A stretch of 64,000 nucleotides of DNA from Ostrinia nubilalis. Lineage: Eukaryota > Arthropoda > Insecta > Lepidoptera > Crambidae. The notes below the pieces were generated by a model. It saw nothing but the letters and a program-made list of their open reading frames with translations, was not told where the DNA came from and made no database searches. This document shows, piece by piece, positions 1-10,400 of the stretch (the stretch's first letter is position 1; each line of letters opens with the position of its first letter). Position numbers and translations under genes: made by a program. The stretch is taken from positions 3,297,001-3,361,000 of the forward strand of contig NC_087117.1 of assembly GCF_963855985.1 (NCBI RefSeq), written 5' to 3'.

Positions 1-880
1 CGTTGCCGAGTCTTCAAATGGAATTCAGGAAAGATGATGCCTCTTGTGATGTCATTCGTCGTCTGGTAGAGGACATATCTTGCAAGCAGCTCGTCGAACG
101 ATACCTTCGGCAGTTCTGACGTCGGCCACTCGACTGATCCCATCGGGTCCTGGGTAGAGTTTCGTGATGCGACCCAGTTTCCATTTAAGTGGCGGGAGAT
201 TTTCTTCCTTCAGAAGAACGAGTTTATTTAGGTCCAACGTTGTTTTGTTCGTGGTCCATTTGTGGCGTTGTTGTAGATCTCGCAGGTATTCGTGGTGTCA
301 ACGCCGCCAGAAGTGTTGACGGAGGGCCTCAATACGTGCGTAACGGGTCAGTCGGTCCAAATTGTCCTGATGAAACGTGTGAGATGGAATCGTTGTGAAT
401 GATCGGCCTATGAGGAAATGACCGGGTGTAAGAGGTTGGAGATCTTTAGGGTCGGATGACAATGGTGACAATGGTCTCGAGTTTAATATTGCTTCGATTT
501 GCGATAGCAAAGTACTTAGCTCTTCGAATGTCAGATGTGAACGGAACACAATTCGATTCAAGTGATGTTTCGCGGATTTGACAACGGCTTCGTACAGACC
601 ACCGAAGTGGGGCGCGTATGCTGGGGCAAAATGGAACGCGATACCCTCAGTTGCCATAGCGTCAGAGACACTGCCAGTGGTATGTTGCTGCTTAAGAAAT
701 CCTTTTAGTTCGTTACATTGTCATGCTCCTACTTTTTAGTTCGTTACAAAGTTAAGCCCATTATCCGAGTAGATGTTTACAGGTTTACCCCGGCGCTACA
801 TAAACAGTCTTAAGGCCATGAGGAATGACTCCGTGGTCAGATCGGTGACTGCTTCTAAGTGGACTGATAATTATATTCGA
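1..880 (-). pseudogene. Pao/BEL retrotransposon integrase remnant
   Basis: Read on the minus strand, about 860 down to 52 encodes the C-terminal part of a Pao/BEL Pol protein. A broken integrase core comes first (an SDNG-type motif near 755-770, with stops in between), then an open stretch 657-298 with the AYAPHFGG-like segment typical of Pao integrases, then the C-terminal domain at 237-52 (LPPLKWKLGRI...YPGPDG). The open stretches at 657-298 and 237-52 are in the same frame, separated by a TGA at about 300-298. Reverse transcriptase and RNase H are not found between this and the gag frame at 1373-3223, so the element has an internal loss. It runs off the window at position 1. Family assignment is confident; exact breakpoints are not. 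Confidence 0.8.
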
Positions 881-1372
881 TTGATCGTGCTTAGTTTCAG
901 CCACAGATTGGTTAATTAAAACGTACGTATTGAAGCTAATAAATGTTGTGGTCGTGAGATATTCGTGTTGAAATAAAAGCTTTGTGAACGGGTGAGTGGA
1001 CTGTATTTTATTGGAAGTTTTTCGCTATATTCGAGATAAGAGTTTTCGAGTTTACCGTCGACAAGTAAAATTCGGTTGTCATCGAGAAACGGTAATAATT
1101 ATACGTGAGCTTTTTGATGAAAGCTTTTTATTCTTAAACATAATATCGAGTATACGAGAAACGATCCAGCTTGACTTAGTCAAACTAATGAATGTAAAGA
1201 TTATTCAAGTTTGATTACTGGAAAAGGCCCTGTGAGTTTGATACGAGTGTTTTTACGATTATAAATATGAAACGGTAAATATGTATACGCGATTATTCGA
1301 TTCAGTTTCGTGTATTCGATTCGAGTCGTCGTTCGAGATGTTTAAAATTATTTAGAGCCGTGTCGTACGAGT
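881..1372. other. no recognisable gene
   Basis: AT-rich sequence between the two Pao/BEL blocks. I see no RT or RNase H motif and no good open frame. It may be decayed element sequence or an unrelated insertion. Confidence 0.4.
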
Positions 1373-3223
1373 CTAAAGTCGAATATTAACAGCACACCTG
1401 CCTATATTATCACGAGATGATTGAGTCACATGCTTGAGTTCAATAAATGATGGCGCGGTAGTCAGAAAAGTGCACGTAAAGTTGTTCGTTTTAACATTCG
1501 AGATAGATCCGGATACCAGCCAGCCTAATTTTGTCTCAATTAATTGGAGATTAGAACCGGGGGCGACTGGGATTCGGTTAGATTGAATTAAGGTCCAGAA
1601 GAGATCCGCGCCTATGAGTATGTCTATCACTGACGGCTGTGTAAAGCTTGGATCTGCTAAAACTACACCTGAAGGAAAGTTCATATCGACCCGTATGGGT
1701 TGACTCGGTATTGAACCCACGATACGGGGAATGACAAGACACGATAATGTGGAACTGAAGTCTGTTACCTGTGATTGAACTGTGACTGTACATTGGCGAT
1801 TAATAACTTGCGCATTACCGCTGATGCCTTGTATTGTGTTTGAGACTTGACGTGGTTGAATACCTAACTTCTCGCACAAGCTTTCCGTGATAAGTGAGCA
1901 CTGACTTCCTGAGTCTATCAGCGCCTTAACGAGTACGCTTTTATTGTTATGCATTATACGCACTGATGCTGTCGATAATAAAACATGGTCAAGAGTCGTG
2001 TTTTCGATTTTCATTACAGCCTGAGAATTGGTCGTAGTTTCTGAATCCACGTGAAGATGCGAATTGTGTTTTTCGTTACAATATTTGCAGCCACATGAGC
2101 GACATGTGGAAACAGTATGTCCTGGTCTGAGGCAATTTTTGCAAAGACTCAATTTCTCTACAAACTTGATGCGTTCATGTACAGATGAATCTAAAAATTT
2201 TTTGCAAAAATATATCGGATGCGGACACACAGGGCATTTAAAGTAAGGACGATCGCTAGTATTATTTTTGGTTGTCGTTAACGAAAGCACTTGCTTAGGC
2301 TGAAAATTACGAGTAGGTTTTAACGATTGCGATTGTTTAGAGGACATAGTCTCGAGTAAGTCAGCTCTATCACGCAAGAAATTGGTAAATTGTTCGAGAG
2401 TAGGAACTGTGTTACTAGACCGATGCTCTTCCCACTGACGCGATGTGGTAGAGTCAAGTTTCGATGACACTAGATAAATTATTACTGTATCCCAACTATC
2501 AACTGGTTCGCCTAACGATTTTAACGCTGCGAGATTTTTCGTCATACAATCGAGTAATTGTCTGATACTACAATACGATTCATTTGCAATATTATCAATT
2601 GAGAAAAGGGACTTCACGTGATTATGTATTAGTAATCTTTTATTATGGTATCGATCGTTCAAGAGCTGCCAAGCTACAGCATAGTTTTGAGCCGAAAACT
2701 CAAGACTTTGCAGCAAAATGGCAGCGCTGCCTTGCAATGAGTTTCGCAAATAATGGTACTTCGTTATCAATGGTAAGTTGTGGTTTTCATGCACCAACGA
2801 GGCAAAAGTATCTCGGTATTCTATCCACTTATCGTAGCTACCATCAAAACACGGCAACGATATTGTTGGCAGCTTAAGACCCTGTATGTGAACACCATTA
2901 TGACCGTTATTAGACTGCGCCTCCTCGAACGTGCTATCAGCAAACAAACGCTTACCAATTGACAGTGCCTCTGCGTACGTACCCTCGAAGGCGTCGCGCT
3001 CGTCCAAATGTTTCTCCAACTGATCTACGTCTGTGAATTCGATTTGACATTGAATTTCATTGAAAGATTCATAAAGGTCTTTTAGAGAATCGAATTGAAA
3101 TTGAATTGTTTTCACATCTGACTCGACGATGCAAGATTCGTCCTTTACTTTGTTATAGAATCGTGTGAGTTTGGCTTTAATTACGCCGCGCTTACTCACG
3201 AGTTCGCTTAATTTCGCGGGCAT
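1373..3223 (-). CDS. Pao/BEL Gag-protease polyprotein (616 aa)
   Basis: A single open frame of 616 codons. Order: an N-terminal helical region (residues 1-110); a Gag core of the DUF1759 type (about 115-290, with the LPTISLPCFDG start motif); two Cys/His clusters of the zinc-knuckle type (about 330-395, e.g. CKNCLRPGHTVSTC); then a retropepsin-like aspartic protease of the DUF1758 type with the active site IDSGS near residue 440. This is the Gag-Pro part of a BEL/Pao LTR retrotransposon, which packages and matures the particle. The frame stops soon after the protease, where RT should follow, so the element is truncated and cannot move by itself. The open frame suggests a fairly recent insertion. 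The initiator at 3223 follows from the usual N-terminus of the family and is an inference. Confidence 0.88.
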   Translation of the reverse strand: MPAKLSELVSKRGVIKAKLTRFYNKVKDESCIVESDVKTIQFQFDSLKDLYESFNEIQCQIEFTDVDQLEKHLDERDAFEGTYAEALSIGKRLFADSTFEEAQSNNGHNGVHIQGLKLPTISLPCFDGSYDKWIEYRDTFASLVHENHNLPLITKYHYLRNSLQGSAAILLQSLEFSAQNYAVAWQLLNDRYHNKRLLIHNHVKSLFSIDNIANESYCSIRQLLDCMTKNLAALKSLGEPVDSWDTVIIYLVSSKLDSTTSRQWEEHRSSNTVPTLEQFTNFLRDRADLLETMSSKQSQSLKPTRNFQPKQVLSLTTTKNNTSDRPYFKCPVCPHPIYFCKKFLDSSVHERIKFVEKLSLCKNCLRPGHTVSTCRSCGCKYCNEKHNSHLHVDSETTTNSQAVMKIENTTLDHVLLSTASVRIMHNNKSVLVKALIDSGSQCSLITESLCEKLGIQPRQVSNTIQGISGNAQVINRQCTVTVQSQVTDFSSTLSCLVIPRIVGSIPSQPIRVDMNFPSGVVLADPSFTQPSVIDILIGADLFWTLIQSNRIPVAPGSNLQLIETKLGWLVSGSISNVKTNNFTCTFLTTAPSFIELKHVTQSSRDNIGRCAVNIRL

Positions 3224-3680
3224 GATGAAATTATAAAAAATACGAGAAAAATAATACGATTATGATAATGAAAAATTAATGATAGTCGGTACGTTACGTG
3301 TACGAGGCCCGTCCGTCGCGTTTCGTTGCTGCGAAGGCCGGGTTTCTGAAGACACGACGAGAAGTCTTCAGAAATTTCGTGTATCGAGGTCGCTGGGTAT
3401 CGCTTCTTCTCCAGTTCGAAAGTATTGGCATCCGTGTCCAATTATGTGTTCCCGAACAGGCGAAAGGTATCCGGCTCGTGTAGGCCAAAAAACATGTAGT
3501 TTATTATTCTACATATTGAAACAATAAAACTTGTAATGGCTCGCTGATCTAATTCGAGAAATTCGAGAGAATCGAGAGACATTTGAGATGAAAAACATTG
3601 ACATAAGAAAAACGAAAAAATAAAAATATTCTTGCTGGCCAGTGCGCGTAGCCAAGAAGGCGGCCGTTGCGGCCGCAACA
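3224..3680 (-). repeat. probable Pao/BEL leader and LTR
   Basis: Sequence just upstream of the Gag start on the minus strand. A GC-rich palindromic TGTTGCGGCCGCAAC at about 3680 could be the start of a 5' LTR. I found no second LTR in the window and no clear primer-binding site, so the boundary is tentative. Confidence 0.35.
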
Positions 3681-4131
3681 CTTACCATGGCAGTTTCTTA
3701 TCCTCGTTGCAATAAGAGCGAGTTTGCAATAAAAATGTATAGTCCGATATGCTATAGACTTTAGTACGAGTGTATACCGTTATGTAGATCTTGACCGGTT
3801 ATCTGACAGATAATTTCGCATAACTTAAACATAAATATATTTGTGGATGTTAAAACGGGACTTTTATAATACTTTCCTTATGATATGTGAGCGAATTGAT
3901 TTCCAAAGGGACAATGACAAAAATATTGCAATTTTAAATCAGTGCTGGAAAATATAGTCGTCATTAAAGCAGGAAAAATAAACGATTTTAAGTTTGTAAT
4001 ACTTATACTACATTTTTTGATATGATAAACCTAGGTAATGCCAATCAAAATTTGAAAGTTTGAAACTATCTACGAGTAGCTCACCTGCCTATACTTACCT
4101 ACTTGTGAAATTTTGAAAAAGAGGCTGACTA

Positions 4132-4248
4132 ATGCCCCTTTTCACCATCTATCCCTAATTTTTAAGTGACCCATATGAAAACAAACTCCTGTTAAGTGTT
4201 ACCATAAGGGTCACTTAAAAAATAGGGATTGATGGTGAAAACGGGCAT
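4132..4248. repeat. foldback MITE, about 116 bp
   Basis: Arms TGCCCCTTTTCACCATCTAT...AAGTGACCC and GGGTCACTT...GATGGTGAAAACGGGCA are inverted copies. TA dinucleotides flank both ends, as for Tc1/mariner-type MITEs. Confidence 0.7.
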
Positions 4249-4489
4249 AATTTTCTCGCTGCTTCGTCTTATCATTTTCCCACGTTTTTCTCCCGAAACA
4301 GTGACAGAGAATGCAAAATAATTATATTGGGACGTGTGATTTTTTTTATTTTAAACATGACCAAACCAAATGAGGTCACAATGACCTCATTTACTGAAAA
4401 CCACACGAGTGTCCATTCTTATCAGTGACGCCAACTTATTAAGGGAAAAAAAAAATCCTCTCCCGATCTCCTTGCTAAGTCAAAACATC

Positions 4490-4700
4490 GTATGTTCTTA
4501 GGTCTTAGCGGTAAAAAACAGGCTCTCATATTAACCGCTAGCCGGCGCAAGCGCATCACGCGATGCCGCGCCACCGGCTCTGACCAATCCGCGCGAGCGA
4601 CTAAAACGAACGACCAATCACAGCGCGGGAGGTTTGCGCGATTCGCGCGCGTTTTGTTTCGTATTACGAACTAGGGATGGGGTATTGAGGGAAAAACTTG
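4490..4700. promoter_or_regulatory. GC-rich island with two CCAAT boxes
   Basis: A locally GC- and CpG-rich stretch in AT-rich surroundings, with CCAAT at 4584-4588 and 4614-4618. It could be a promoter, for instance for a non-coding first exon of ATPCL, but no donor or start site can be assigned. Speculative. Confidence 0.2.
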
Positions 4701-5970
4701 ATATAAATTGATGTTTCTGTTTTGAATAGTAATTTGAGAGAAATAAGTTTTTCGAGTAATCAAGTCGTTTTTGTTTCGTATAACGAGCTAGGGATGTGAC
4801 GATAAGGGGTAAAAATAGATTTTTCCATTTTCAATTAAATAGTGATCGATTTGGAAGCAATTGAATTTTCTACAAATCAAGTGGTAAAAGCCCAAACCTT
4901 CCTTTTGCATCTGAATTTGAAAGGATAGTAAGTAGGTACTGCTACATAAATCATTTACCTGATGATGATGTTGAATGAAAAGTTGTAGAAAAATTAAAAA
5001 GTTCATCACTTTTATAGGTATTTTATTTGATTTAAGCTCTCGTTTGAAAATGTAATAAAATGTCACGCGCAACGTTCTGTCCGCTGTATATTTTACCGGT
5101 CGTAAAAGTAAATCGATATTCCTAGAAAACCATTACTAATTAATTAATCTATTTTTCGAAATGTCAAAACTGAATAAAATTAATCGACTTTTAAATAATC
5201 GATTACTTTCTCACATCCCTACAATGTAGTACAAACTTTTTTTTCTTAACTTTTTAGTCTTGTGCATAAAAAATGTTCAATTCGGACAGGTGCTTCCACG
5301 CGCACTGTGAGACCTCATAGTAATGTTTGTGAATACGAGCGTAAGAACTTTTTAAGAACCTTTGGCGTTATTTTGTAACTCAGTTACCCGTTTATGGATT
5401 TCAAATCAGTTAATAATTAAACATGTAATTGTACAGTTAATTGAAAACTAATCGGGTTTCCAGGGCTTAATTATAAAGTGTTTTTTGTAAAGTTGTTTTG
5501 ATAAAAACAATTCTGATAAGTTCCTGTCAGCAGCTTCTAATTCTTCCTTCATTAGTGCCAAAATACTGGTCAAAATTGAATAAATATTTTTGATTGGATT
5601 TGATATTTTACTCAGCATTAATTATTGTTAATTTGCTGTGACGTCATAATTGAGGAATTACCGAATGTAAAATTAATATTAATTGCCATAACAATAATCA
5701 GATATTGTCTTATTATCAAGCATAAACATTAATAAGCTTTGCATAAATAAAACAAAATCAAAACTCCTTGATATGATCTCTTTTTATCAAAGATTATTTG
5801 ATTACAACTGATATTGTCTGTTTCTGTTTATACCTTTTTCTTTTTTAGTAACTTTTCTTTTGATTTCAACCTTTATTTCCAAAAGCTTCATTTTCTTTAT
5901 TAGAATTCCTTCAATCAACGTTGTCAATAGTAATGTCATTACGAGTACATCAATATTATTGTCATTCCTT
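4701..5970. other. AT-rich intergenic DNA, nothing recognised
   Basis: No gene, RNA or clear repeat seen; low-complexity AT-rich sequence. Confidence 0.5.
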
Positions 5971-5971
5971 C

Positions 5972-6066
5972 CCCGGGGACAAACTTGACCCTCACTAGTT
6001 GGGTTTTTATTGGCGGTCAAGCTGTAGATCCTGGCTACACAGGAGTTGCAGCGGTGGGAATAGTCC
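5972..6066 (-). repeat. dispersed repeat (GGCGGTCAAGCTGTAGATCC family)
   Basis: Similar copies occur at about 60028-60135 (same orientation), 17305-17390 and 52290-52440 (opposite). On the minus strand the copies share a short reading frame with the peptide [14 protein letters not shown], so this is probably the end of a LINE or other coding transposon. The class is not identified. Confidence 0.6.
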
Positions 6067-6390
6067 CGTATTACTTCAATGTAATGTCATTATTTATAGT
6101 TTTAAAAACATTTTTTTCTTTCTTTCTTTAATGTTTGGATCTCATTCATCATAATTTATCATTTGAAAAAAATTAATCTCTATTCAATTACTTCTTGCAT
6201 GATAAGCTAAATCCTGATGAGCCAATAAAAACTGCATCTCGCGTGATTCGCACCAATTTTAACGATCTGACATTTTACTTTTTTAAACGATCGTGTGTTT
6301 TGGCACGCGACCACTCGTTATTCGCCACCTTATTTTATTCGTGTCAAGTGCTTTTGTATTTTTTAAGATTGATTAATTAATAACTTTGAA

Positions 6391-6600
6391 GCCACGATAG
6401 CCGAACGGTGAAGGGGTCGGACTGGCCGACTCGTGATCCGGGGAACGCGGGTTCGGTCCCCGCCGCCGCTCGACTATTGTGGTGAGCTCACTCGTGACAC
6501 AAGCATATTTAGCTTAGTACGAGGGGCTAACGGGAATATTAGTAATTTGTGTAATAACAAATTACTAATAATCTTTTAAAAAACAAAAAAAAAAAAAAAA
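6391..6600 (+). mobile_element. tRNA-derived SINE
   Basis: The 5' head carries a pol III A box (TAGCCGAACGG, 6398-6408) and B box (GGTTCGGTCCC, about 6450-6460) at tRNA-like spacing. A non-tRNA body and a poly-A tail (6583-6600) follow. The acceptor ends do not pair, so it is not a functional tRNA. The body holds a perfect 12-bp hairpin (6539-6550 with 6557-6568). Confidence 0.75.
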
Positions 6601-6715
6601 CTTTTATCAGCGATTGTGACGTAATTGTGTGAATTTCAATTCGATTCACGCTTCGAGTGTTTTATGGCACAACTGATGTGAATTTACTGAGAAATCTTAT
6701 ACCTACAATCTTTTA

Positions 6716-6899
6716 GCCTAGCCGCAGACCACCGACTTTTAGTTGGCCGATAGTTGGGTCGTGCTGTTAATCAGTATGGAGAATAATGGAGATGTATGAA
6801 ATTGCGCACATTACGCCGTTTGGTATCGGCCGATTCTTCATACAAATTAGAATCGGGCCCAACTATCGGCCATCTAAATGTCGGTGGTCTGCGCCTAGG
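6716..6899. repeat. foldback MITE, family A
   Basis: Inverted arms CCTAGCCGCAGACCACCGAC and GTCGGTGGTCTGCGCCTAGG, with further pairing of ..TTGGCCGATAGTTGGG. A second copy lies at 13327-13631, interrupted by another element. Confidence 0.75.
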
Positions 6900-7313
6900 A
6901 AAATTTATCGTTACTAAATATCATCTAAATTCTAAATAAAATATAGTTTAAACGCTTATCTATAAAAAGTAATAAAACACTGATGATTTTACAATTGAGC
7001 TAACTACGCACCTCGCTGAAATGCGTCTCTCATTCACCCGAACACTTTCCCGCGTTCGCCCTATCCGTACCAGCGGGGTACCTACTCTGAAAAACGTTAT
7101 CCAAAGTTTCGAATGTTGCTATCCCTCTCACGCAAAGCGACTAGCCAGCGCGAGCGACGATGACAAATTGACCAGAAACTACGTAAACGGTGTTTCGGAG
7201 TAGCCCCGCAGAGCGGCGATGTGACGTCACGGCTGCCAGGTGCGCAGTAACTCGACCGGGTTTTATGTACTGTTATAGAAGATTTCTAAACATAGTTTTT
7301 CTGTTGTTTTCAG
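6900..7313 (+). promoter_or_regulatory. region upstream of the ATPCL first coding exon
   Basis: Contains a moderately CpG-rich stretch (7010-7260). A pyrimidine tract and CAG acceptor at 7311-7313 show that the first coding exon is preceded by at least one non-coding exon. Its donor and transcription start cannot be placed from sequence. Confidence 0.35.
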
Positions 7314-7410
7314 ATACAATCAAGTTCATATGACGCGAGGTCACAACAACTAAACACAAGATGTCGTCCAAAGCCATATACGAGGGTACCGGCAAAGAAC
7401 TCATTAACAG
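7314..7410 (+). CDS. ATPCL: ATPCL exon 1 (first coding)
   Basis: Acceptor CAG at 7311-7313, 5'UTR 7314-7360, ATG at 7361, donor GTAATT at 7411. Codes residues 1-16 ([14 protein letters not shown]..) and splits codon 17. The start matches the conserved metazoan N-terminus (SAKAI.E..GKELL). Confidence 0.95.
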
Positions 7411-10400
7411 GTAATTAAATATCATTTTTAGGGTTCCGTAAACGAACTAAAGACCGGCGCGATCGACGACCGACGATCTGGTAAAGGTCGCGGGAGGTGC
7501 CTGGATGCGAGCGGCGCAGGACCGGTCTTTGTGGAATTCCTTGGGGGAGGCCTTTGTCTAGCAGTGGACGTCTTTCGGCTGAAACGAACGACGAACGAAA
7601 CGAACTAAAGACACTGACATAGCCCGACGGATTACCAAGCTAGTGGCAATAGGCAGGGCACATAATACGCAAAACTGACGGCCAATGGTTCTGGAGTGGA
7701 AGCCAAATACCGGAAAACGCAGCGTGAGACCGTCCACCCACAAGGTGGACCGACGACCTAATAAAGGTAGCAAGAAGACGCTGGATGCAGGCCGCTATAG
7801 TCGGGTCTGCGAGCACGTAGAATATTGTCCAATGACCCCAAGCTACCCATCCTTATCGCTCGCGAGTAATTACATAATATGTTGCTATCGCGCTCGCACA
7901 CTCACTGCGGGCGCCCGTCGCACAGTCGCGACAGCAATATAATTACGCGCGAGCGATAAGGATGGGTAGCTTGGGGTCATTGGACAAAATCCTACGTGCT
8001 AACAGACCGGGCTTTATTAACCGTGTGATGTGGAAGGTCTGCCTTGTTGTTTTGCATTAAAAAAACAATGTCATTGGAGGTGGCCTATGTTCAGCAGTGG
8101 ACGTCATGTGGCTGAAACGAATAAACGAACGATTATAAACTGCAACTATGTTTATAATAAGTAAATAAACGTATATTTAATGTTTTCCAGACACATAGCA
8201 TCGGGCACGGCGCTGGTACCATGCCGGTTCGCGACATTCGAACAGAACACCGTCTGGGAAGATGAGCTGGGCAAGAACCCGTGGCTCTCCAAAGAGGTGA
8301 GCCATTTCTATTTTATTTATTTCGATAGTTGACACTCCTAAGGCCATTCATAAATTACGTCACACGAATTTCATGATTTTTTACCCTCTCCCCGTCCTTG
8401 TCACAGCTAGTCACATTTGTGAGACTACACATTGTGTGTGACTGTGATGTCACATATTTTACGATTTTAAATCTATAAATAATTATTGAATTAGAAACTC
8501 ACTTCCCAATGTTCGTGTTTTACTTAACACTTAGATAAAAATAGGTTTTTAAATGTGACGTCATGAAATTTAGGAGCCCTAACCCCCTTGTCATACTTTG
8601 TCAATCCCCTCCCACCCCCTTAAGGTGTGACGTAATTTCAGAATGTCCCCTAAGCCACAATTCCTGAAAGCACCTTCCATAACAGAACACTACATTTTTG
8701 CTATGAACCCTGCAGTTCTCAATCAACTGTATTTATTTATTATTTTACGACTCGCCACGGCTTCGCACGGGTGCTAAGTATGCGTAAAAACCTTCCTCTT
8801 GAATCACTCATCTATTAAAAAAAACCGCATCATTTGTTGCGTAGTAGTTTTAAAGATCTAACGCTGAGTTGCAACATCTAACTTTGACTGTAACTATAAC
8901 GATAATAGAGGGCTTAGCGACTCTAGCGAGCGCGTTATGTAAACATAAAATATGAAGATTTTAGTTCTTGAAAGTTTCCACTAGGGGCGCTATACAATCT
9001 GTCATACATTTAATGTCACTTTTTTACGCAGTTATCGAATGTGTTTGACGTAAACTCACACTACGCCCCCTGGTGTTTTTTGTATGGAGTTTGTCAGACT
9101 TTTGACGTTTGTCAAAGTCAACGTAAGATGGTGCAACCCAGCCTACGCATACATAGGGACAGACAGGAAAGCGACTGTTTTATAATATGTAATGATAGTG
9201 ATTTTTCTCTTTTCCAGCAACTAGTAGTAAAGCCGGACCAGCTCATAAAGCGTCGCGGCAAGCTCGGTCTGGTCGGCGTGAACAAGACAGCGTCCGAAGT
9301 CAGACGATGGCTGGGCGAGCACATGAACAAGGCACAACAAGTCGGCGCGGCCACGGGCAAGCTGCGGCATTTCATAGTGGAGCCGTTCGTGCGGCACGAG
9401 CCGGTGAGTGCTGTCGCAGTCACTAAAGCAGCGGTTCCCAAACTTATTTAGTTTACTGCCCACTTTGAGAATAAATTATTTTTTAGCGCCCCCCATTTTT
9501 GTAGTCAAGAGTCGAGCTCAGTCGGTGTCTAAGAGTCCTCCTAGTAGATGACGTCTCCCAAGCCTCTACACAACGTTCCGATTTTTTTTCTGGGTCTCTT
9601 ACCGCCCCCCTTTAAGCCTGCAGCGCCTACAAGGGGGCGTTATCGCCCACTTTGGGAAAGACTGCACTAAAGCCTGGTCCGTGAGCACGTAGAATCCCGT
9701 CCAATGACCCCAAGCTACCCATCCTTATCGCTCGCGCGTAATTATGCTGCTGTCGCGACTGTGCGACGCGCGCCCGCAGTGAGTGTGCGAGCGCGACCGC
9801 AACATAATTACGTGCGAGCGACAAGGATGGGCAGCTTGGGGTCATTGGACGGGATTCTACGTGCTCACGGACCAGGCTTTACACTGGCGGTAGAGAGAGA
9901 CGGCGGGTGTAGCGCTCAACTCGTGAACAAGGCGCAGCAAGTCGGCATTTCATAGTGGAGCCGTTCGTGCGGCACGAGCCGGTGAGTGCTGTCGCAGTCG
10001 CTACACTGGCGGTAGAGAGAGACAGTCAGTGCTAGTGTTTTTGGGACGTCAAACGTCAGCGAGACTTCAGATTTGTTTGACGTCATTTTTTTGGAGACAG
10101 GCACTATAGGTCTAGCGCCTAACCCAGTCAGTGTTAAGCTCTAGAGGGTGTTTTTGGGATGTCATACGTCAGCGAGACTTCAAATGTGCTTCAGGTTTGT
10201 CTGACGTCATAATATGTCAATGTCACCCCTCCCGTGTCGCTCCAATATCTCAGACACTGACTGAGTTAAGCTAGATTTATAGACTGGCGATAGGAGGATG
10301 AGAGGAGACACTGTCGCTTAATTCAGTCAGTGTCGGGAGTGTGTTTTTAGGACGTCAATTTGTATGCCCTATCACGACACTATAGGTTAGATTAGGTAGG

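Noticed and set aside
6391..6470. possible tRNA gene
   Set aside because: A and B boxes are present, but the acceptor ends do not pair and a SINE body with poly-A follows.
9041..9451. 136-aa open frame
   Set aside because: It only reads through exon 3 and its flanking introns; the real coding part is 9218-9403.
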